Below are positions 7,161-11,354 of a DNA stretch of 11,354 nucleotides, one piece after another. The first letter of the stretch is position 1, and every line of letters starts with the position of its first letter. The stretch is taken from assembly GCA_964445195.1 (NCBI GenBank), contig CAYUKA010000046.1, positions 1 to 11,354 on the forward strand, read 5' to 3'. A program made the translations under genes and the position numbers. Source of the DNA: UM-FILTER-47-13 sp964445195 (lineage in GTDB: Bacteria; Pseudomonadota; Alphaproteobacteria; Micavibrionales; Micavibrionaceae). Below the pieces are notes generated by a model that did no database searches, had not been told where the DNA came from, and saw only the letters and a program-made list of their open reading frames with translations.

Positions 7161-7185
7161 ATTAAAGAGATTTTTACAGCCTGTC

Positions 7186-7208
7186 GAGGGCTTGCCCCCC
7201 TCTTTTTT
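7186..7208 (+). terminator. Terminator-like hairpin on the plus strand
   Basis: GAGGG (7186-7190) and CCCTC (7198-7202) form a five-base-pair stem with a seven-base loop, followed by six T residues (7203-7208). It reads as a weak intrinsic terminator on the plus strand, but no plus-strand gene ends here. The T-run overlaps the stop codon of eipB, which is on the minus strand. Confidence 0.3.
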
Positions 7209-8067
7209 ATGGTTGCCGCGCTGTGTCCGGCTCACAGGCTTTGACATCCAGCCTCTCCAGCGCGGCCAGCGTCTGTGAAACTGAAAAATCCTGATATTCG
7301 ACCACCATATCGCTGATCACCCCGTTATCATGAAATATCACATCCATTTCATATTCGGCACTGGCGGCATCAGCGCCTATAAGCGGGAAAAAGGCCATCC
7401 GCACGGCCCAGGCCGGGCTTTCGACCAGGGCGGCTTCGACGGCTTCGTTTGCTATGACTGTGGCCGGCGCGGTCGCTGGTGCGCCGATAAAGCTGCTGAC
7501 CTCGACCGGGCCGTCTTCATCGCTGCCGTCGAAAATGCGGGCATTGTAAAACTTTTCCCCTTTGCGTGCGCGATCCAGCAACTCGACCGTATGGGCCATG
7601 GGGAACAATGTGCCGGTTTCTATATCGTAAACCAGCCCGGCAGGCATGCTGTAAACGGCTTCACCGGCGGTATCTTCGCCTCGTTCGGCATTGCCGCGGA
7701 TTTCCTGGTACAGGTCGCCATTGCGTTTGCGCCGCGAGCTGAAATTAAAGCCGGCGCCGTCATAGCGTTCATATGTTGAAAAATCGCTGGTGATGCGGAC
7801 CGGCGGGCTGTCGGCATATTCGTAAAACAGGTTAAACCGGTGATCGGTGGTCCAGGCTTCGCAACCGGGGCGCCATTCATAAAACATCTGGCCGCTGATA
7901 TTAATGACCTGGCTGCCGCTGCGCTTGGCAATCATTTTAATATCGTACAGTGCCTTGTGCGGGGCCAGTGCCTCTTTCACGGCTATAGCGCCGCTGGCGG
8001 CGTGCAGTGTGCCGGGCAGACACAAAAGGCTTAACAAACAAAAGCAAGCCGGCAGTAATATGCGCAT
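7207..8067 (-). CDS. eipB: EipB-family periplasmic envelope-integrity protein (DUF1849)
   Basis: From the ATG at 8067 the protein has 286 residues, with a Sec signal peptide cut near LHA (residue 23). The mature part follows the EipB/DUF1849 pattern: LAPHKALYDIKM, SGQMFYEW, GCEAWTTDHRF, then a YxxFDGxDED-like segment (around 173-185), YEMDVIFHDNGVISDMVVEYQDF, and a C-terminal LERLDVKAC. Cys69 and Cys278 correspond to the conserved pair that forms a disulfide in Brucella EipB, a spiral beta-barrel protein needed for cell-envelope stress resistance. The start at 8067 has an AGGA ribosome-binding site seven bases away and directly gives the signal peptide. The longer frame back to 8322 is excluded because it would include a promoter-like region and bury the signal peptide. 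It ends 125 bases before divK begins on the same strand, so it is probably a separate unit. Confidence 0.88.
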   Translation of the reverse strand: MRILLPACFCLLSLLCLPGTLHAASGAIAVKEALAPHKALYDIKMIAKRSGSQVINISGQMFYEWRPGCEAWTTDHRFNLFYEYADSPPVRITSDFSTYERYDGAGFNFSSRRKRNGDLYQEIRGNAERGEDTAGEAVYSMPAGLVYDIETGTLFPMAHTVELLDRARKGEKFYNARIFDGSDEDGPVEVSSFIGAPATAPATVIANEAVEAALVESPAWAVRMAFFPLIGADAASAEYEMDVIFHDNGVISDMVVEYQDFSVSQTLAALERLDVKACEPDTARQP

Positions 8068-8101
8068 GAACGAGTCCTGATCAGCTATTGAACGTCTCTC
8101 T

Positions 8102-8130
8102 ATGATAAAGCAATCCCCTTTCATGGCCAA
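8102..8130 (-). promoter_or_regulatory. Probable eipB promoter
   Basis: On the minus strand TTGGCC (8125-8130) and TATCAT (8102-8107) are spaced by 17 bases. The predicted start near 8095 gives a leader of about 28 bases containing the AGGA ribosome-binding site. The position supports the eipB start at 8067. Confidence 0.45.
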
Positions 8131-8259
8131 TCGAAAAGCCCTGTAAAAACGATCAGCATCCGGATGGCCGGGTAGGGCTTGCCGATCTGTGCCCGGCAAA
8201 AATGACCGCACAGGGGAGTCATTTTCCGGGTGGGATCTAAACGCGCGCTTGATGAGGCG

Positions 8260-8267
8260 ATGGTTAA
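8260..8267 (-). promoter_or_regulatory. Candidate CtrA motif in the divergent region
   Basis: The eight bases read TTAACCAT on the minus strand, identical to the motif upstream of divK. It is 193 bases from the eipB start and 161 from the GGDEF-gene start. A TTTAGA -10-like sequence 18 bases downstream on the minus strand is weak, so the regulated gene is unclear. Confidence 0.3.
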
Positions 8268-8375
8268 GTAATTGATGTTGAATAAAAATGCGCGATCCGA
8301 TTCCTTGGCATGGTCCTCGCAATATAGGGGGTAAGAGGGTTCATGTGTCCATCACGGCAAAGATGAACGAAATGG

Positions 8376-8404
8376 TTGACGTTTGGTTTGAACAAAAAAC
8401 ATGA
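8376..8404 (+). promoter_or_regulatory. Possible promoter of the GGDEF gene
   Basis: A good TTGACG -35 (8376-8381) is followed after 17 bases by a poor ACATGA -10 (8399-8404), about 24 bases before the ATG at 8428. The strong -35 with a weak -10 gives only modest support. Confidence 0.3.
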
Positions 8405-8427
8405 CGACAGATAAAGGGTGAATATAA

Positions 8428-9231
8428 ATGACGACTGACTTGATCGAGAACAGGGAGTTGGAAAAAGCCGGCATGTCGGCGGATGCCGCCTTTTTCTATC
8501 ACGTATTCGGACGCGATCCGCAGCGCGGTTCCGGCAGGGCGCAGGACGATGCAATGGCCGCAGGTGGGAATGAGGCGGCCAGACTTGCCGCCCTGCTGGA
8601 GCAAAAGACACTGGAAAACGACGGGCATGAGCGCTGCATGAGCGCGACCGTGGCTTTGTTAAAATATGCCCACATGATGATTGAGCGCGCCGAAGATACG
8701 ATCAGGGCGCAGGAAAGCCGGATCAGCAAGCTCGAGGCGCTGGCAACGACCGACGATCTGACCGGCCTGCGCAACCGGCGCGGTTTTTTCGATATCTTTA
8801 TGCAGGAGCTTGACCGCTGCGAGCGCGGTCTGAGCCGCGGCGGCCTGCTGGTGCTGATTGACCTGGATAATTTCAAGGCGATTAACGATACCGCCGGCCA
8901 TATGGCGGGCGATGCGTGCCTGCGCCTGGTGGCGCGTACGCTTGAGAATGAAATTCGCACGATGGATGTGGCCGCCCGGCTCGGCGGCGATGAATTCGTG
9001 ATCCTGCTCTCCAATACCTGCAAGGAGGAGGCTGCCGGCAGGGCTCAGGCCCTTGCCTGGCAGTTAAATCACCTGAGCCTGGCCTGGTACGGGGAAGAAA
9101 TCCCCGTCCGGGCCTCCCTCGGGCTGCGGGCGTATAAGGCCGGCGATGAACCGGGCCGGATTTTCAATGATGCCGATATCGCGCTGTACGGCAATAAGCG
9201 CGGCCGGCAGGAGACCGCCATGAACGCTTAA
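8428..9231 (+). CDS. Soluble GGDEF diguanylate cyclase
   Basis: This 267-residue cytoplasmic protein lacks signal or membrane segments. Residues 1-78 form a mostly helical N-terminal region that I do not recognise. Residues 82-106 look like a coiled coil leading into the GGDEF domain, the usual signalling helix in diguanylate cyclases. The catalytic domain (about 107-262) has DDLTGLRNRRGF, LIDLDNFKAINDTAGH, the intact GGDEF loop at 186-190 and an RTMD inhibitory site at 177-180, so it should be active and feedback-inhibited by c-di-GMP. The C-terminal motif reads DIALYGNKRGRQ instead of the common DxAMYxAKxxGRN, a mild variation. An AAGGG ribosome-binding site lies about nine bases before the ATG. 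The input signal, if any, is unknown; no sensor domain is visible. Confidence 0.9.
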   Translation: MTTDLIENRELEKAGMSADAAFFYHVFGRDPQRGSGRAQDDAMAAGGNEAARLAALLEQKTLENDGHERCMSATVALLKYAHMMIERAEDTIRAQESRISKLEALATTDDLTGLRNRRGFFDIFMQELDRCERGLSRGGLLVLIDLDNFKAINDTAGHMAGDACLRLVARTLENEIRTMDVAARLGGDEFVILLSNTCKEEAAGRAQALAWQLNHLSLAWYGEEIPVRASLGLRAYKAGDEPGRIFNDADIALYGNKRGRQETAMNA

Positions 9232-9235
9232 ACGC

Positions 9236-9349
9236 TATAACTAAGAACAGTTTTTCGCCTGCCGCCCCTCCCTAACCGTGAACCCAAACCCCATGGCAGG
9301 CGAATCCCCCCGGCCCGGTTCGTTCCCCAAGCGAACCGGGCCTTCTTTT
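9236..9349 (+). ncRNA. Candidate small RNA with two stem-loops and terminator
   Basis: A TATAAC -10-like box (9236-9241) lies just after the GGDEF stop codon and predicts a start near 9248. The first hairpin has perfect ten-base arms, TTCGCCTGCC (9254-9263) and GGCAGGCGAA (9295-9304), around a 31-base G-poor loop rich in C (containing CCCCTCCCTAACC). The second is the intrinsic terminator at 9312-9349. The product would be about 100 bases. C-rich single-stranded loops complementary to ribosome-binding sites are common in alphaproteobacterial trans-acting small RNAs. No convincing -35 is visible, so it could instead be the structured 3' untranslated region of the GGDEF mRNA. No known family is recognised. 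Confidence 0.42.
9312..9349 (+). terminator. Strong intrinsic terminator after the GGDEF gene
   Basis: GGCCCGGTTCG (9312-9322) pairs perfectly with CGAACCGGGCC (9332-9342) across a nine-base loop, followed by TTCTTTT. The eleven-base-pair GC-rich stem and T-run make a canonical terminator. It should separate the GGDEF unit from the downstream membrane protein, which then needs its own promoter. Confidence 0.88.
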
Positions 9350-9392
9350 ATCCCGGCAGGACCGGGGCTTTCTTTAACGGTATCTGGCGGGT

Positions 9393-11231
9393 ATGATGAG
9401 CCCCGGTGATGATAAAACAGTACGGCTCATGACTATTCCTCCTTTCTGGCGTTGTCCGGCAGTATGGCTGGTCGCCCTGACATGGGCGCTGATCTGGACG
9501 GGCCTCAGCCTGTTTAAAGGCTGGCCGGTTTTCACCGCAGAACTGCGTGGCCCCGATGATTATGTCCGCATGGTGCGGGTGTTTGACTGGCTGGGCGGCC
9601 TGCGCGACCAGGGGTATCTGGTGCCGCGGCTTGGTCCGCCCGGCGGTTCCGAGGTAGCGTGGGCGCGGCTGGTCGACTGGCCGCTGATTGCCCTGACCGG
9701 TTCGTTGACGCCGTTTCTGGGACAATATGGCGCGGCTTATGCCACGGCGACAATCATGCCGGCGGTGATGCTTGCGGTTTTCCTGCTGGCCGCGTTGCTG
9801 CTGGTCTGGCGCGGGCTGGGGCAGTCCTACCGCTTTGCCCTGCCGGTGGCGTTGTGTCTGCTGGTCGCCTGCCTGTTCCAGTTCCTGCCCGGCCGTGTTG
9901 ATCACCATTACTGGCAGATTACCCTGTTGACGCTCAGTATCTGGGCCGCGGCGGAAAGTTACCGGCAGCCGGACCGGAAGCGCTATCCCTTACTGCTCGG
10001 CGTCTTTATGGGGGTGGCGCTGGCGATCGGGCCGGAAATTGTGTTGTGGCTGGTGCTGCTGGCGGTCCTGACGGGGCTTTACTGGCTGTTTGACGGACGC
10101 GCCTATCAGCGGCCGGCGCTGCTGTTTGGCGCGGCCCTGACCGGGACGACGGTCCTGATGATGCTGGCGACAAGACGGCCTGATTTTTATTTTGTGGCCG
10201 AGTGCGATGCGATTTCCTGGACCTACATTGCTTTCGGCGGCGCGATAACCCTGTTCTGGGGGCTGATCCATGCCATGCCCGCCCGGATGACGAAGACTGT
10301 TTTACGCCGCCTGATTGTGGCCGCCGTGATCGCCGCGCCGGTTGCCGGGGCGATCCTGCTGGCGTTTCCGCATTGCCTGACCAACCCTTACGCCCTGACG
10401 ATTCCCGCTCTGCGCGAGATATGGCTGGTTCATGTCAATGAAGCCAAGACCCTGCAGGACTTCGCCCGTAAGGGTGATGAGGTCTACTATTTCTATCTCG
10501 GCCCGTTTGTCCTCGCGGCCTTATGCACGATAGCGGCGGCGGTGCGGGAGGCGGAACGCCGGTCTTTCTGGCTGGCCTATGGCGCGGTGACCGTGCTGGC
10601 GGGGCTGGTTGTGCTGTTTCATATCCGCCTCGCCTTTATCGGCCAGGTGCTGTTGATCCTGCCGCTATGCTGGGGGCTGTACCATGCGGCGCTGGGGCTG
10701 GCCTGTGTCGTCAGGCATAAGCTCAATCTTTCCCGCCGTCAGCGCTTGCTGGCCGAGGCTGCCTTTTTCGTGCTGATGCTCGGATTCTTCGTTTATGGCG
10801 TCAATGTGCGCGAGGCGCGGCAACAGGCTGAAACGGCCGCCGCCGGGCCGCCGGCCTGTGATCTGAAGGCGGCCAGCGCCGACCTGAACCGCCTGCCGCC
10901 GGATGGTGTGGCGGCCTTCGTTAATCACGGCGCGGAGCTGTTATTTCGCACTCATCACCGGATTTTGTCAGGCTCCTATCACCGCAACGAGCAGGGCATC
11001 TATGCCGGGTACCGGATTTTCACCGCGCCGGATGATGCGGTGGCGCGGGCGGTGATGGCCGAAACGCAAACCGGCCTGTTGCTGCTGTGTGCCGCGACAT
11101 ATGATTTCTGGGGCGATGAGGCGGCCCGGCCCGGCTTTGCAGAGCGCCTCTGGCAGGGCGATGTGCCGGACTGGCTTGAGAGCGCGGAAGCGGACAAACC
11201 CGACAATTACAAAATATTCCGGGTGAAATAA
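9393..11231 (+). CDS. Multi-pass GT-C-like membrane protein
   Basis: This 612-residue protein has about ten or more hydrophobic segments between residues 22 and 470, then a soluble C-terminal domain of about 140 residues. The first loop carries GPDDYVRMVRVFDWL (Asp55, Asp56, Arg59), followed by VAWARLVDWPL and then PGRVDHHYWQ (166-175). An acidic first loop plus a DHH motif is the pattern of GT-C glycosyltransferases of the STT3/PMT kind, which use polyprenyl-phosphate sugar donors at the outer face of the inner membrane. The C-terminal THHRILSGSYHRNEQGI (520-536) is a further conserved-looking patch, possibly acting on acceptor or donor. The substrate cannot be told. The start is uncertain: ATG at 9393, 9396 or 9429 are all possible and none has a strong ribosome-binding site. 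It lies after a strong terminator, and no clear promoter is seen in the 43-base gap. Confidence 0.72.
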   Translation: MMSPGDDKTVRLMTIPPFWRCPAVWLVALTWALIWTGLSLFKGWPVFTAELRGPDDYVRMVRVFDWLGGLRDQGYLVPRLGPPGGSEVAWARLVDWPLIALTGSLTPFLGQYGAAYATATIMPAVMLAVFLLAALLLVWRGLGQSYRFALPVALCLLVACLFQFLPGRVDHHYWQITLLTLSIWAAAESYRQPDRKRYPLLLGVFMGVALAIGPEIVLWLVLLAVLTGLYWLFDGRAYQRPALLFGAALTGTTVLMMLATRRPDFYFVAECDAISWTYIAFGGAITLFWGLIHAMPARMTKTVLRRLIVAAVIAAPVAGAILLAFPHCLTNPYALTIPALREIWLVHVNEAKTLQDFARKGDEVYYFYLGPFVLAALCTIAAAVREAERRSFWLAYGAVTVLAGLVVLFHIRLAFIGQVLLILPLCWGLYHAALGLACVVRHKLNLSRRQRLLAEAAFFVLMLGFFVYGVNVREARQQAETAAAGPPACDLKAASADLNRLPPDGVAAFVNHGAELLFRTHHRILSGSYHRNEQGIYAGYRIFTAPDDAVARAVMAETQTGLLLLCAATYDFWGDEAARPGFAERLWQGDVPDWLESAEADKPDNYKIFRVK

Positions 11232-11236
11232 TTTGA

Positions 11237-11266
11237 TTTACATAATTATAAGCTTTGTTGTATAAC
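11237..11266 (+). promoter_or_regulatory. Possible promoter at the right edge
   Basis: TTTACA (11237-11242) and TATAAC (11261-11266) are separated by 18 bases, just after the stop of the membrane protein. A transcript would start near 11273 and run out of the window. A 14-codon frame at 11273-11317 is too short to call a gene. Confidence 0.35.
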
Positions 11267-11296
11267 TGCATCCATGTCGGAACAGGTCTACATAGA

Positions 11297-11354
11297 TGGA
11301 ATTGACCTTGCCCCCTAAAGTCGGTCCATATTGAGAGTGAGGAATTGGTTTATA
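11297..11354 (+). mobile_element. Possible outer end of an insertion sequence (IS3-like), cut by window
   Basis: From 11297 the sequence begins TGGAATTGACC and has a CCCCCTAAAG stretch and GGTCCA, followed by AT-rich sequence and a GAGTGAGGAATTGG segment. This resembles the terminal inverted repeat and transposase leader of IS3-family elements, which often begin TG and contain CCCCCTNAA. No transposase is visible because the window ends. The resemblance is from memory and weak. Confidence 0.25.

Larger units (their letters stand above)
8068..8427. other. Divergent intergenic region between eipB and the GGDEF gene
   Basis: This 360-base stretch has no convincing gene. It holds the probable eipB promoter on the left and a possible GGDEF-gene promoter on the right. 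Between them are an exact TTAACCAT CtrA-type motif on the minus strand (8260-8267) and three GANTC sites (8072-8076, 8216-8220, 8299-8303), the sequence methylated by CcrM in many alphaproteobacteria. A GCCGGG/CCCGGC inverted repeat (8167-8197) has a 19-base loop and no T-run. Confidence 0.5.

Noticed and set aside
8167..8197. A GCCGGG/CCCGGC inverted repeat considered as a terminator or riboswitch stem
   Set aside because: The six-base stem has a 19-base loop and no T-run on either strand, and no riboswitch consensus is recognisable.
8068..8322. An N-terminal extension of eipB to 8322
   Set aside because: It would bury the signal peptide, and a good promoter and ribosome-binding site lie inside it. 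The start at 8067 is favoured.

Overview
The window looks like part of an alphaproteobacterial chromosome. The evidence is an adjacent divK-pleD pair with Caulobacter-like domain architecture, an EipB (DUF1849) envelope protein, and exact copies of the CtrA-type motif TTAACCAT upstream of divK and in the eipB/GGDEF divergent region. The sequence does not let me name a genus. The left end is AT-rich and accessory-like; the right half is GC-rich and looks like core chromosome.

Left (1-1163): the C-terminal part of a large serine recombinase reads straight through a complete tRNA-Gln(UUG) gene that lies on the opposite strand. This is the arrangement expected at the edge of an element integrated at the 3' end of that tRNA. 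Next comes a short helical hypothetical protein that looks shortened at its N terminus.

Centre-left (1164-5171): a 1034-residue secreted RTX mosaic protein on the minus strand. It carries a CBM60-like N-terminal module, about 30 RTX calcium-binding repeats, a second beta-sandwich, further RTX repeats, a polyglycine domain of the phage-adhesin type and a type I secretion signal. Upstream of it, same strand, is a secreted VasI/TagO-like protein. No type I or type VI secretion genes are in the window.

Centre (5256-8067, minus strand): pleD (REC-REC-GGEEF diguanylate cyclase), preceded by divK (single-domain response regulator) in a probable operon, preceded by eipB (periplasmic envelope-integrity protein). 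DivK and PleD are part of the polarity and cell-cycle circuit that controls CtrA and c-di-GMP. A candidate CtrA box and -10 element lie upstream of divK.

Right (8068-11354): a 360-base divergent promoter region, then on the plus strand a second, soluble GGDEF diguanylate cyclase. After it comes a candidate two-stem-loop small RNA ending in a strong intrinsic terminator, then a large multi-pass GT-C-like membrane protein. The last 120 bases hold a plausible promoter and possibly the outer end of an insertion sequence.

The clearest functional theme is c-di-GMP and cell-cycle signalling (DivK, PleD, second GGDEF) beside envelope and cell-surface genes (EipB, GT-C protein, RTX protein). A direct regulatory link among them is inference.
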